From: Pseudonocardia cypriaca
GTDB lineage: Bacteria; Actinomycetota; Actinomycetes; Mycobacteriales; Pseudonocardiaceae
NCBI RefSeq assembly: GCF_006717045.1
Contig: NZ_VFPH01000002.1
Coordinates: forward strand, 1,426,001-1,490,000
DNA: 64,000 bases
Direction: 5' to 3'
Of this stretch, positions 26,145-35,140 are shown piece after piece. The stretch's first letter is position 1. Every line of letters begins with the position of its first letter. The notes below the pieces were generated by a model. It was not told where the DNA came from. It worked only from the letters and a program-made list of their open reading frames with translations, and searched no databases. The position numbers and the translations under genes were made by a program.

Positions 26145-27611
26145 CGCCAGCTTCTCCAGCGTCGCCCGGGCGCCGTGCTCGTAGAGCGAGTCGAGGTGCC
26201 GGCGGTAGACGCTGGTGAAGCGCTCGTCGTCGATCAGGTCGCCGAAGACCTCGCGGTCGGCGAGGAAGGCCAGCCGGTCGTCGCGCTGCCGGCGCGCGGC
26301 GGCCGTGAGCCGGTCCGCGAGCCGGTCGACCACCTCGATGGGCTGTCCCTCCTCGTCGACGCCCTCGGCGTAGCGGGCCCAGCTCGCGACGACGGCCGCG
26401 GACCTGGTGATCTCGCCGCCGTGCGCGAGGTTGTGCCGGATCACCGGTAGCAGCCACTTCGGGATGCGGTCGGAGCTCTCGGCGCACAGCCGCGCGACGG
26501 TGTCGCGGACGTGCGGGTTGGAGAACCGGGCGATCAGGTTGGGCTTGTACTCCCCGAGGTCGACGCCGGGCACCGGCTCGAGCGTCGGCGTGGCCTCGCG
26601 TTCCATGTAGGCGAGCAGGAAGTTCGCGAACAGCGGGTCCTGGCACACGTCGTGCACGAGCCGGTGGCCCGCGAGGTAGCCGAAGTAGCAGAGCGCCTGG
26701 TGGCTGGCGTTGAGCAGCCGCAGCTTCATCAGCTCGTACGGCTCGACGTCGGTGACGACCTGCACGCCCACGTCCTCGAACGGGGGCCTTCCGAGCGGGA
26801 ACGAGTCCTCCAGCACCCACTGCGTGAAGGGCTCGCAGACCACCGGCCAGCGGTCCTCCACGCCGAACCGCCTGGCGATCTCGGCCCGGTCGTCGTCGGT
26901 GGTGACCGGGGTGATGCGGTCGACCATGCAGTTGGGGAACGCGACGTCGTCCTGCACCCACCTGCCGAGCTCGGGGTCGCGCAGGGCGGCGAACGCGCTG
27001 AAGCTCTTGCGCGCCGCGTCGCCGTTGCCCTGGATGTTGTCGCAGGACAGCACCGTGAACGGCGCGAGGCCGCGCTCCCGCCGCCTGACCAGCCCCTCCG
27101 TGATCAGGCCGAACGTCGTGCGCGGCGCAACGCCCGGCTGCAGGTCGTGCACCACGTCGGGGTTGGTCGCGTCGAACTCGCCGGTGACGGCGTTGAAGTT
27201 GTAACCGCCCTCGGTGACGGTCAGCGAGACGATGCGGGTGGCCTCGTCGGCCAGCTTCTCGATCACCGCCTCCGGGTCGTCCGGGGCGAAGAGGTAGTCC
27301 ACGAGCGACCCGATGACGCGCGGCTCGAACGTCCCGTCCGGGTGCTTGGTCACCAGGGTGTAGAGGTGGTCCTGCGCCTGCAGAGCGTCCCGCATCCGCC
27401 GGTCGCCGGGCAGTACGCCGACGCCGCAGATGCCCCAGTCGAGCGCCTTGCCATCGTTCATCAGGCGGTCGAGGTACATCGCCTGGTGGGCGCGGTGGAA
27501 CGCGCCCACGCCGAAGTGCACGATCCCCGCCCGGACGGCCCCGCGGTCGTACGAGGGAACCGCGACGGCCGGGTCGAGTGAGGCCAGCGCCCTCGCGCCG
27601 AGCGCGGTCAC
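26142..27611 (-). CDS. mannitol 2-dehydrogenase family polyol dehydrogenase
   Basis: 489 residues, the usual length of the long-chain mannitol dehydrogenase family. The N-terminal Rossmann domain starts IVHFGVGAFHRAHQAMYLD. The catalytic triad is in the C-terminal domain as K296, N301 and H304 within MKLRLLNASHQ. It oxidises mannitol or arabitol-type polyols to ketoses with NAD; fructuronate reductases share the fold. The GTG at 27611 is in a GTGA overlap with the upstream permease, so this is the last gene of a polyol uptake operon. The transporter supports polyols rather than uronates. Confidence 0.9.
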   Translation of the reverse strand: MTALGARALASLDPAVAVPSYDRGAVRAGIVHFGVGAFHRAHQAMYLDRLMNDGKALDWGICGVGVLPGDRRMRDALQAQDHLYTLVTKHPDGTFEPRVIGSLVDYLFAPDDPEAVIEKLADEATRIVSLTVTEGGYNFNAVTGEFDATNPDVVHDLQPGVAPRTTFGLITEGLVRRRERGLAPFTVLSCDNIQGNGDAARKSFSAFAALRDPELGRWVQDDVAFPNCMVDRITPVTTDDDRAEIARRFGVEDRWPVVCEPFTQWVLEDSFPLGRPPFEDVGVQVVTDVEPYELMKLRLLNASHQALCYFGYLAGHRLVHDVCQDPLFANFLLAYMEREATPTLEPVPGVDLGEYKPNLIARFSNPHVRDTVARLCAESSDRIPKWLLPVIRHNLAHGGEITRSAAVVASWARYAEGVDEEGQPIEVVDRLADRLTAAARRQRDDRLAFLADREVFGDLIDDERFTSVYRRHLDSLYEHGARATLEKLA

Positions 27612-28516
27612 TTGACCGCTCCCAGCGACAGGCCGCGCACGAGCTTGTCCTGCGCGACGAACCCGGCGATGAGGACGGGCAGCGACACCAGCGTGGCCGC
27701 GGCGCACAGCTGGGCGAGGAAGAGCCCCTCGCTGGTGATGAACCCGACCAGGAAGACCGGGGCCGTGGAGGCAACGGTTGCCGTGAGGTTGACCGCGAAC
27801 ATGAACTCGTTCCAGCTGAAGATGAAGCAGATCAGGCTCGTGGCAGCCATGCCGGGCAGGACGATGGGTGTGACCACCCGCCACAGGGTGGTGATCAGGC
27901 CGGCCCCGTCGACCTCGGCGGCCTCCAGGATCTCCGTCGGCACCTCGGCCAGGAACGACCGCATCATCCAGACCGCGATGGGCAGGTTCATGGAGGTGTA
28001 GAGGATGACCAGGGTGTAGACGTTGTCGAGCATCCCGACCTGCTTGACGATCAGGTAGATCGGCAGCAGCGCCGCGATCGGCGGCAGGAACTTCGTGGAC
28101 AGGAAGAAGAACATCACGTCGGTCCACTTCTGGACCGGCTTGATCGACAGGGCGTACGCCGCCGGCACCGCGAGCAGCAGGACGAGCAAGGTCGAGACGA
28201 CGCTCGCGGTGGCCGAGTTGATGAGGAACGGTGCGATGTTGCGGCCGAACAACTCGCCGTAGTGCTCGAACGTGAGCGGCGCGAGCACCTTCGGCGGGTT
28301 GCTCGCCGCGTCGGCCTCCCGGTGGAACGAGGTCAGCACCATCCACGCGACCGGGGCGAAGAAGAACAGCGTGAGGATCCACGCCACCAACGTCCAGACC
28401 GGGCCCGCCTTCGCCCCGGTGCTGGTGTCCTCGACCCGCCGCCTGCGCTGCCGCGCCGGCTGGGGCTGCGCGACGTCCGTCCGCTCCGCGGTGCCGGCGC
28501 CGACATCGACGGTCAT
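27608..28516 (-). CDS. polyol ABC transporter permease (MalG/SmoG type)
   Basis: 302 residues. A proline- and arginine-rich cytoplasmic N-terminus of about 40 residues precedes six membrane segments. The EAA loop reads EILEAAEVDGAGLITTLWRV and is followed by FIFSWNEFMFAVNLT, the usual MalG-type ending. The N-terminal ATG overlaps the stop of the other permease by 4 bases. With its partner it resembles sorbitol/mannitol permeases. Confidence 0.9.
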   Translation of the reverse strand: MTVDVGAGTAERTDVAQPQPARQRRRRVEDTSTGAKAGPVWTLVAWILTLFFFAPVAWMVLTSFHREADAASNPPKVLAPLTFEHYGELFGRNIAPFLINSATASVVSTLLVLLLAVPAAYALSIKPVQKWTDVMFFFLSTKFLPPIAALLPIYLIVKQVGMLDNVYTLVILYTSMNLPIAVWMMRSFLAEVPTEILEAAEVDGAGLITTLWRVVTPIVLPGMAATSLICFIFSWNEFMFAVNLTATVASTAPVFLVGFITSEGLFLAQLCAAATLVSLPVLIAGFVAQDKLVRGLSLGAVK

Positions 28517-29466
28517 CGTCCAACCTCTTCCCGGAACAGCGAGGAGATGAGCCGCAGTGCGAACGTCGCCACGACGATCGTGCCGACCACCACGACGACG
28601 CCGGCGGCCGCAGCCTCGCCGTACTCGTACTTGCGGAACATCGTCAGGTAGATCTCGTAGGGCAGGTTGGTGGTGGCCGAGCCCGGCCCGCCCTGCGTGA
28701 TCGTGAAGATGTGGTCGAAGGTCTGCACCACGTAGACCGATCCGAGCAGGATCCCCAGCTCCATGTACTGCCGCAGGTGCGGCAGCGTCATGTAGCGGAA
28801 GGTCTGCACGCCGGAGGCGCCGTCGACCTTGGCGGCCTCCAGCACCTCGCCGGGCTGGGACTGCAGCCCCGCGAGCAGGATCAGCATCATGAACGGCGTC
28901 CACTGCCAGACCAGGGCGATCACCACGGCCGCCATCGGGAACGTCGACACCCAGTCGATCGTGGGCCCCCGATCGCCGAACAGCTGGGCGATCCCGTTGA
29001 GCGTGCCGTTGAGCAACCCGTAGGTGGGGTTGTAGATCGCGTGCTTCCACAGCAGCGCGGCGGCGACCGGCATCACCAGGAACGGGGCGATCAGCAGGGT
29101 GCGCGCGAGGCCCCGTCCGATGAACTTGCGGTCGAGCAGCACCGCCAGCACGAGCCCGACGACCAGGCTGAGCAGCACCACCGACACCGTCAGGACGACG
29201 CTGTTCACCACGGCGGCCCGCAGGCGGGCGTCGGTGAACACGACCCCGTAGTTGGCGAGCCCCGCGAAGCTCTCCTCGCCCGGACGCAGGATGTTCCAGT
29301 GCAAGGTCGAGAGCACGAGCGTCGCCACGAACGGCAGCTGCGTGACGATGATCGCGAAGACGAGGGCCGGCAGCAGCGGCGCCCGCCGCCGCCACCTGCT
29401 CTCGCCTGCGCCCCGGTGCGGCCCGGGAGTGCGGACCGCACCGGCGGGTGGTGCCAGCGTCGTCAT
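28513..29466 (-). CDS. polyol ABC transporter permease (MalF/SmoF type)
   Basis: 317 residues with six membrane helices and the EAA loop EVLEAAKVDGASGVQTFRYM. The segment QTFDHIFTITQGGPGSAT, followed by LPYEIYLTMFRKYEYGEAAA, is characteristic of sorbitol/mannitol transport permeases. It overlaps the following permease and lies 16 bp after the binding-protein gene. No ATP-binding subunit is encoded in this operon. Confidence 0.9.
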   Translation of the reverse strand: MTTLAPPAGAVRTPGPHRGAGESRWRRRAPLLPALVFAIIVTQLPFVATLVLSTLHWNILRPGEESFAGLANYGVVFTDARLRAAVVNSVVLTVSVVLLSLVVGLVLAVLLDRKFIGRGLARTLLIAPFLVMPVAAALLWKHAIYNPTYGLLNGTLNGIAQLFGDRGPTIDWVSTFPMAAVVIALVWQWTPFMMLILLAGLQSQPGEVLEAAKVDGASGVQTFRYMTLPHLRQYMELGILLGSVYVVQTFDHIFTITQGGPGSATTNLPYEIYLTMFRKYEYGEAAAAGVVVVVGTIVVATFALRLISSLFREEVGR

Positions 29467-29482
29467 CTCGGCACCGCCACCG

Positions 29483-30853
29483 TCACTTCGGGGACTTGTA
29501 CTTGTCGCCCGCGGTCTGGGCGAGCTGCTGACCGCTCTGCAGGGCGGGCCCGACGTCCCCGTCGCCCGCGATCGCGGCGCTGACGTCCTGCGAGACCTTC
29601 GTCGCGACGTCGGCGAACTCCGGGATCGCGACGAACTGGATGCCGACGGTCGGCCGCGGCTGCACGCCCGGGTTGGTAGGGTCCGCCTCCTGGATCGCCT
29701 TCAGGGTGATGTCCCCGAACGCCGCGGCGGCCTGCTTGTACTCCGGGATTTGGTAGGTCGAGGTGCGCTTGCCGGCCGGCACCCTGGCCCACCCGAGCTG
29801 CTGGCCGACCAGCGTCTCGTAGTCCTTGCTCGACGCCCACAGCATGAACTTCGCGGCGTTGTCGGCGTTCTTGGAGTCCTGCGGCATCGCCCATGCCCAC
29901 GCCCACAGCCAGCCGGAGGTCTTCGTCTCCTTGACGGGCGCGTAGACGTAACCGATCTTGCCGGCGACGTTCGAGACGCTCGGGTCCTCCAGGGAACCCG
30001 CCGCGGACGTCGCGTCGTACCACATCGCGACCTGGTTCTGGCTCATCGCGTTCAGGCACTCGGTGAAGCCGGCCTGCGCCGCACCGGGCTCGCCGTGCGC
30101 GCGCACGAGGTCGACGTAGAACTTCGTGGCCGCCTGGAACTCGGGCGCGTTGACCTGCGCCTGCCAGTCCTTCGTGTACCAGGTGCCGCCGAAGGTGTTG
30201 ACGACCGTGGTGAGCGGGGCGAACAGCTCACCCCAGCCGGGAAGACCGCGCAGGCAGATACCGCGCATGCCCGGCTGGGCGCCGTCGACCTGCGCCGCGA
30301 ACTGCGCCACCTGGTCCCAGGTCGGGCGCTCCGGCATCGTGAGGCCCTTGGCCTCGAACACGTCCTTGCGGTACATGAGGAACGACGACTCGCCGTAGAA
30401 CGGCACGGCGTAGAGCTTCCCGTCCTCCCCCGACAGCGACTCGACCATCGCAGGCAGCAGGTCGGCGTTGTCGAAGTTCGCGTCGCCCTCGGTGTAGCTC
30501 GTGACCTCGTGCAGCCAGCCGTTCTTCGCCCAGATCGGCACCTCGTAGGCCCCGATCGTCACCACGTCGTACTGGCCGGCGCCGGTCGCGATGTCCTGGG
30601 TGACTTTGTCGCGGAGCTCGTTCTCCGGGAGGATCGTGAAGTTGACCTTGATCCCGGTCTGCTTCGTGAAGTTGTCGGCGGTCAGCTTCTGGATGTCCTC
30701 CATCTGCGGGTTCCCGACCATGAGGACGCTGATGGCTTCTCCGCCGCCACCACCGCCTCCACCGCCCGCCCCGGCACAGCCGGCGAGCACCAGTGCTGCA
30801 ACCGCGAAACCAGCGGTGAGGCGGCCACGACGCCACCCACGATGTCCGGACAA
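29483..30853 (-). CDS. polyol ABC transporter substrate-binding lipoprotein
   Basis: 456 residues from a TTG start at 30853, chosen because AGGAGG lies 4 bases upstream and the next residues form a good lipoprotein signal (GWRRGRLTAGFAVAALVLAGC, lipobox LAGC). A run of about ten glycines links the lipid anchor to the binding domain, and the protein is of the family 1 sugar/polyol-binding type. The ligand is probably mannitol, sorbitol or arabitol, judged from the permeases and dehydrogenase downstream. The divergent epimerase gene starts 145 bp away, so regulation is probably shared. Confidence 0.9.
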   Translation of the reverse strand: MSGHRGWRRGRLTAGFAVAALVLAGCAGAGGGGGGGGGEAISVLMVGNPQMEDIQKLTADNFTKQTGIKVNFTILPENELRDKVTQDIATGAGQYDVVTIGAYEVPIWAKNGWLHEVTSYTEGDANFDNADLLPAMVESLSGEDGKLYAVPFYGESSFLMYRKDVFEAKGLTMPERPTWDQVAQFAAQVDGAQPGMRGICLRGLPGWGELFAPLTTVVNTFGGTWYTKDWQAQVNAPEFQAATKFYVDLVRAHGEPGAAQAGFTECLNAMSQNQVAMWYDATSAAGSLEDPSVSNVAGKIGYVYAPVKETKTSGWLWAWAWAMPQDSKNADNAAKFMLWASSKDYETLVGQQLGWARVPAGKRTSTYQIPEYKQAAAAFGDITLKAIQEADPTNPGVQPRPTVGIQFVAIPEFADVATKVSQDVSAAIAGDGDVGPALQSGQQLAQTAGDKYKSPK

Positions 30854-30998
30854 GGTTCCTCCTGAGGACCAGGACCACACGCAGGGCTCGGATTGTTGGC
30901 TGCCGCCATCGGGCGGTCAAGGAAAGTCGTCGAACTGTGCGCTGCTGCGCTCATATGAGCGACTTCCCGCCCTGGATCGCCGTGCGAGGATCACCCGC

Positions 30999-31865
30999 GT
31001 GACGAATCCCATCGGCGTGCACGCACTCGTGTGGGTGGGCGAGACCACCCCGTCCGCCCTGAGCGAGGCGGTGAGCCGCACGCAGGCGGCCGGCTACGAC
31101 CTGCTGGAGCTCTCGCTCCACGACGCGAAGCAGCTCGACACCGCGGCCGCGAGGGCCGAGCTCGAGCGGGCGGGCATCGGAGTGGCGTGCTCGCGCGGGC
31201 TCGCGTTCGACGCCGACGTCTCCAGCACCGACCCCGCCGTCGTCGACCGCGGCGCGCAGCTGCTCGCCGACTCCCTGACGACCACCCGGGAGCTCGGCGG
31301 AACGATCCTCACCGGGGCGCTGTACAGCGCACTCGGCAAGTACTCCACTCCCCTGACCGACGGCGGGCGGGCCAACGTGGTGCGGGTGCTGCGCGAGCTG
31401 GCTGCCGAGGCCGCGGGTCACGGCATGACGCTCGGCCTGGAGATCTGCAACCGCTACGAGACCCACGTGATCAACACCGCGCACGACGCGCTGCGGCTGG
31501 CCGACGACATCGGCGCCGACAACGTCATGATCCACCTGGACACCTATCACATGAACATCGAGGAGGACGACCTCGTCCGCCCGGTTCACGAGGTGGGCGA
31601 CCGGCTCGGCTACGTGCACATCGGCGAGAACCACCGCGGCTACCTCGGCTCCGGGCACCTCGACTTCGGCGCCTTCTTCCACGCGCTCGCCGACGTCGGC
31701 TACACCGGCCCGATCACGTTCGAGTCGTTCTCCTCGGCGGTCGTCTCACCGGGGCTGTCGAGCGACCTCGCGGTGTGGCGCAACCTGTGGTCCGACGGCG
31801 CCGACCTCGCCGCCCACGCCCGGTCGTTCATCGCCGGGCAACTGGCCGCCGCCCGCCCACGGTGA
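30999..31865 (+). CDS. D-tagatose/D-psicose 3-epimerase-like TIM-barrel isomerase
   Basis: 288 residues from GTG 30999. The four metal ligands of ketose 3-epimerases are in place: E148 (GLEICNRYETHVINT), D181 (HLDTYHMNIEE), H207 (VHIGENHRG) and E242 (ITFESF). These enzymes interconvert fructose and psicose, tagatose and sorbose, or ribulose and xylulose, so one could process the ketose produced by the divergent mannitol-type dehydrogenase. Hydroxypyruvate isomerase or IolE-like dehydratase are less likely given the HMNIEE motif. It overlaps the downstream kinase by 4 bases. Confidence 0.85.
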   Translation: MTNPIGVHALVWVGETTPSALSEAVSRTQAAGYDLLELSLHDAKQLDTAAARAELERAGIGVACSRGLAFDADVSSTDPAVVDRGAQLLADSLTTTRELGGTILTGALYSALGKYSTPLTDGGRANVVRVLRELAAEAAGHGMTLGLEICNRYETHVINTAHDALRLADDIGADNVMIHLDTYHMNIEEDDLVRPVHEVGDRLGYVHIGENHRGYLGSGHLDFGAFFHALADVGYTGPITFESFSSAVVSPGLSSDLAVWRNLWSDGADLAAHARSFIAGQLAAARPR

Positions 31866-32503
31866 CGCTCGACGACCTGGTCGCCCGTGCCGCCGCGCTC
31901 GCCGCAGGGCCGGGCCGGGCGATCCTCGGCATCACCGGCAGCCCCGGCGCCGGCAAGTCGACGCTCGTCGAGGCGCTCCTGCGCGAGCTTCCCCCAGAGC
32001 AGGTGGCACACGTGCCGATGGACGGGTTCCACCTCGCCGACGTCGCCCTGCGCGCGATCGGGCGCCTCGGCGCGAAGGGGGCGCCCGACACGTTCGACGT
32101 GGGCGGTTACGTCGCCCTGCTCCGCCGCATCCGGGCCGACGCCGAGGACGTGATCTACGCGCCGGCCTTCGAGCGGGACCTCGAGCAGCCGCTCGCGGGC
32201 GCCATCCCCGTGCCACGCGCCGCCCGGCTCGTGCTCACCGAGGGCAACTACCTGCTGGTCGAGTCCGGCCGTTGGCCCGAGGTGGCGGCACAGCTCGACG
32301 AGATCTGGTTCTGCGACCCCCGCCCGGACGTACGCCTCGAGCAGCTCATCGCCCGGCACGTCACGTTCGGCAAGCCACCGGACCGGGCCCGGGCCTGGGT
32401 GACCACCGTGGACGAGCCGAACGCTCGGCTGGTCGAGGGCACGCGTCAGCGGGCCGACCTGGTCGTCCCCGCACCGGTCCTGGAGGCGCTCCTCGTCGAG
32501 TAG
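31862..32503 (+). CDS. P-loop kinase of the uridine kinase/PanK-like family, probably a sugar kinase
   Basis: 213 residues. Walker A is GSPGAGKST (26-34), followed by the substrate segment VPMDGFHLAD and the lid-like region VTFGKPPDRARAWV. Proteins of this type include FrcK-like fructose kinases that sit in sugar ABC operons, as well as nucleoside kinases. The GTGA overlap with the epimerase gene argues for a sugar substrate, so phosphorylating a ketose after epimerisation is the best guess. It ends at TAG 32501-32503, directly followed by an NRAMP-like relic. Confidence 0.82.
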   Translation: MTLDDLVARAAALAAGPGRAILGITGSPGAGKSTLVEALLRELPPEQVAHVPMDGFHLADVALRAIGRLGAKGAPDTFDVGGYVALLRRIRADAEDVIYAPAFERDLEQPLAGAIPVPRAARLVLTEGNYLLVESGRWPEVAAQLDEIWFCDPRPDVRLEQLIARHVTFGKPPDRARAWVTTVDEPNARLVEGTRQRADLVVPAPVLEALLVE

Positions 32504-32554
32504 TGGCTCGCGGCGATCGCGTACGTGGACCCGGGCAACTTCGCCACCAGCTTC
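32504..32554 (+). pseudogene. relic of an NRAMP/MntH metal transporter (first membrane helix)
   Basis: Directly after the kinase stop codon, and in the same frame, the DNA reads WLAAIAYVDPGNFATSF. AAIAYVDPGNFAT is the hallmark of helix 1 of NRAMP manganese transporters, where the Asp and Asn bind metal. There is no start codon, and the resemblance ends after about 17 residues where the LLM oxidoreductase gene begins on the other strand. I read it as a scar of a deleted mntH-like gene. Confidence 0.6.
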
Positions 32555-32571
32555 GCCCCGAGCCGGCCTGA

Positions 32572-33672
32572 TCACATCGGCGGCCGGATGCCCTTGGTCT
32601 CGAGTCGCGGCAGGACCTCCTGGGCGAAGTACTCGAGCTCGCCGACGTAGTCGACGAAGGACAGCGTCATCCCGCCGAAGCCCGCACGGTGGAACCGCTC
32701 GATCTCGTCCGCGACGTCGTCGGGGGTGCCGATGAGCGGGCAGCTGCCGTGACCGGCCGCGAAGCGGGCCCGGAACGTCGCGAGCATCTCCGGGGTGAAC
32801 GACTGGGCGTGCAGGCCCTGCAGCCGCATGAGGTTGTCGACGGCCGCCCAGTCGGCGTTCTCGTCGGCGTAGTGGTGCAGGTAGTCCTGCGCCTCCCGGC
32901 GGGTGGGGCGGCACACGACGTGGCCCAGCGTGAACACGCCCACCGAACGGCCGTACTCCCGCTCGGCGCGCTCACGGACCGTCCGCACGACCTCCGCGCC
33001 GTCCTCCGGCCCTCCGACGATCGTGAACGCGAAGTCGGCGTTGCGGGCGGCGAACCCGCGGCCCTGCGTCGACGAGCCCGCGTTGAGCACCGGCAGCACC
33101 CCGTCGTACGGCTTCGGCATGCCCTCGACGCCGTGGAGGGCGAAGAACCGCCCCTCGTGGTCGAAGGAGCCCGGTTCGGTCCAGATCGACCGGACGACCT
33201 CCCACCACTCCTGCGCCAGCGCGTAGCGGTCGTCGTGGTCGGACGGCAGCTCGACGCCGAAGGCGCGGTACTCCGGCTCGTTCCAACCGGCCACGATGTT
33301 GACGCCGGCCCGCCCCTCCCCGATCTGGTCGACCGTGGCGAGCTGCTTCGCCGCCACGACGGGGTGGTTGAACGCGGTGTGGATCGTCGAGAACACGGTG
33401 ATGCGCCGCGTGTGCGCGAGGAGGGCCGCCGCGGACGCCACCGGGTCGAGGACGCCCTCGTGGAAGTTGGTCTCCCCGCCGTAGCCGATCCACCGCGCGA
33501 TGGGCAGCAGGAAGTCGATCCCCACGTCGTCGGCCAGGCGCGCGAGCCGCAGGTTGTCCTCCCAGCTGCCGGACCAGCGCTCGGGGATCCGGGTCACCGC
33601 GAGCCCCGACGAGCAGTTCGCGGAGAACAGCCCCAGCTTGAAGGCCTTCCCGTCGGTGATTGTTCTCGGCAT
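32572..33672 (-). CDS. LLM-class flavin monooxygenase (SsuD/SfnG/RutA-like)
   Basis: 366 residues. The barrel core shows WEDNLRLARLADDVGIDFLLP, RITVFSTIHTAFNHPVVAAKQ, GRAGVNIVAGWNEPEYRAFG and QEWWEVV, the pattern of FMNH2-dependent monooxygenases such as alkanesulfonate (SsuD), dimethylsulfone (SfnG) and pyrimidine (RutA) oxygenases. Which substrate is used cannot be decided. No flavin reductase gene is adjacent. The start is the ATG at 33672. The opposite end abuts the NRAMP relic. Confidence 0.87.
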   Translation of the reverse strand: MPRTITDGKAFKLGLFSANCSSGLAVTRIPERWSGSWEDNLRLARLADDVGIDFLLPIARWIGYGGETNFHEGVLDPVASAAALLAHTRRITVFSTIHTAFNHPVVAAKQLATVDQIGEGRAGVNIVAGWNEPEYRAFGVELPSDHDDRYALAQEWWEVVRSIWTEPGSFDHEGRFFALHGVEGMPKPYDGVLPVLNAGSSTQGRGFAARNADFAFTIVGGPEDGAEVVRTVRERAEREYGRSVGVFTLGHVVCRPTRREAQDYLHHYADENADWAAVDNLMRLQGLHAQSFTPEMLATFRARFAAGHGSCPLIGTPDDVADEIERFHRAGFGGMTLSFVDYVGELEYFAQEVLPRLETKGIRPPM

Positions 33673-33708
33673 CGTCGGATGGTCGCAGGTTTCCGGCGCG
33701 CGTGTCCC

Positions 33709-34020
33709 CTATCCCGCGTGCGTGCGCTGCTCGGGCACCGGACCCTCGTCGCGCACCTCGTCCTCGGCCTGCCGGACCGCCCCGGCGAGGACGGAGGCGC
33801 GCCGCTCGGCCGACTCGCGCGAGTCCTCGTACGCGACGTGGTCCGCCACACCCGGCACGAAGGTCCTCGCGCCAAGGGTGAGGACCGGCGCGAGGAGCCC
33901 TGCAGGTTCGTCCTCGACCCGTTCCCACCCGACGACCCGTCCGACGTACGGCTCGAGACGCCCTGCGACGACGACGATCGCGAACAACGGGTACGGCTGG
34001 GCCACGAAGCTGCGGATCAC
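33709..34020 (-). CDS. small hypothetical protein
   Basis: 103 residues, of balanced composition with a strong GC third-position bias. It opens MIRSFVAQPYPLFAIVVVAG and has a run LLAPVLTLGARTFVPG, then an acidic Arg/Glu-rich C-terminus (YEDSRESAERRASVLAGAVR). No family is recognised and no ribosome site is obvious. It lies 36 bp upstream of the LLM monooxygenase gene on the same strand and could be read with it. Confidence 0.5.
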   Translation of the reverse strand: MIRSFVAQPYPLFAIVVVAGRLEPYVGRVVGWERVEDEPAGLLAPVLTLGARTFVPGVADHVAYEDSRESAERRASVLAGAVRQAEDEVRDEGPVPEQRTHAG

Positions 34021-34042
34021 AATATGAAGGCGCCGGACGACC

Positions 34043-34168
34043 GGATGGTGTTACGCCGTCGGGCCGACGGACCCGCGGTGGACGATCGCGGGCGAGCTGA
34101 TCACCGACGAGATCGTCACGAGCGCCCGGCACCCGCTGCTCGACCGGGTTCCGGCCGGGCCGGTTCGC
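34043..34168 (+). pseudogene. possible decayed coding fragment
   Basis: One frame here reads GWCYAVGPTDPRWTIAGEL and continues ITDEIVTSARHPLLDRV with consistent GC-rich third positions, as in real coding sequence. It has no start codon or ribosome site, and its bias is lost near 34170. I cannot name a parent gene. The rest of the gap from 34021 to 34202 shows nothing else. Confidence 0.2.
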
Positions 34169-34202
34169 CTGAGCGGACAAGCCGACTCGTACTGTTGCCC
34201 CC

Positions 34203-35072
34203 GTGTCCCTGCAGATCGCCGTCGTGCTCGCCGTGGCCTCGGCGGTCTGCTACGCGCTGTCGGCCGTGCTGCAGGAACGGGAAGCGTCCCTGCAGCAGGC
34301 GGGCGGGGTGGCCCTGGTCGCCCGGCTGGTCCGCCGTCGCGGCTGGTGGGCCGCGATCAGCGCCACGATCGTCGGCGCCCTGCTGCACCTGGGCGCTGTC
34401 GCCGCCGGACCGCTGGTCGTGGTCCAACCGATCGGGGTGTCCACCCTGGTCATCGCCCTGCTCATCGGCTCGCGGCTGGGCCGAAGCCCGGTGCCGACCC
34501 GCTCGTGGGCGGGCGCCGCCTGCGTGGTCATGGGGCTGCCCGCGGTGCTCGCCGCCGTCCCCCACGAGGCCCTGCACACCGCCAACAAGATCCACGCCAC
34601 CACCGGCTACTGGCCCACCGCCGCCGTGCTGGCCGCGGTCGTCGCGGCCGCCGTGGGCGCCGCACTGGCCCTCGGCGCCGGCCACCACCGCCGCGGCTCG
34701 GCCATCGCGTACGCCGCCGCAGCCGCGGTGTGCTTCGGGTTCACCTCCGCCACCGCCAAGACCATCATCCTCGGGCACCTCGAACCCCAGCGGATCGCCG
34801 TCGGCGTCGTCGTGGTCTGCCTCGGCACCGTGCTGGCCCAGCACGCCTACCGCGACGGCGGGCTCGGCGCACCACTGGCGGTACTCACCCTGCTCGACCC
34901 GTTCACGGCCGGCGCGCTGGGCATGCTCGTGCTCGGCGAACCCTTCGGCACCACCCCGATCCGCCTCGCCCTCGGAATCACCGGCGGGCTGATCACCTGC
35001 GTCGGGGTCGGGTTGCTCTCCACCCGACCCACCGCGACACCCGCCCCGAGGCAGCCCGCCCCGATCGGCTGA
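34203..35072 (+). CDS. EamA/DMT-family transporter
   Basis: 289 residues from GTG 34203, with nine or ten membrane helices. The second half repeats the first in the EamA manner, ending TLLDPFTAGALGMLVLGEPFGTTP, the motif found before the last helices of DMT transporters. The N-terminal half contains VVVQPIGVSTLVIALLIG, as in magnesium or metabolite transporters of this superfamily. The substrate is unknown. The gene stands alone, with an orphan binding protein gene 68 bp downstream. Confidence 0.85.
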   Translation: MSLQIAVVLAVASAVCYALSAVLQEREASLQQAGGVALVARLVRRRGWWAAISATIVGALLHLGAVAAGPLVVVQPIGVSTLVIALLIGSRLGRSPVPTRSWAGAACVVMGLPAVLAAVPHEALHTANKIHATTGYWPTAAVLAAVVAAAVGAALALGAGHHRRGSAIAYAAAAAVCFGFTSATAKTIILGHLEPQRIAVGVVVVCLGTVLAQHAYRDGGLGAPLAVLTLLDPFTAGALGMLVLGEPFGTTPIRLALGITGGLITCVGVGLLSTRPTATPAPRQPAPIG

Positions 35073-35140
35073 TTTCCCGGTTCGGCACCGGCCCCGGGCC
35101 TGCCCCGGACGTAGCGTCCCCGGCAGGTGGGAGGACCGGG

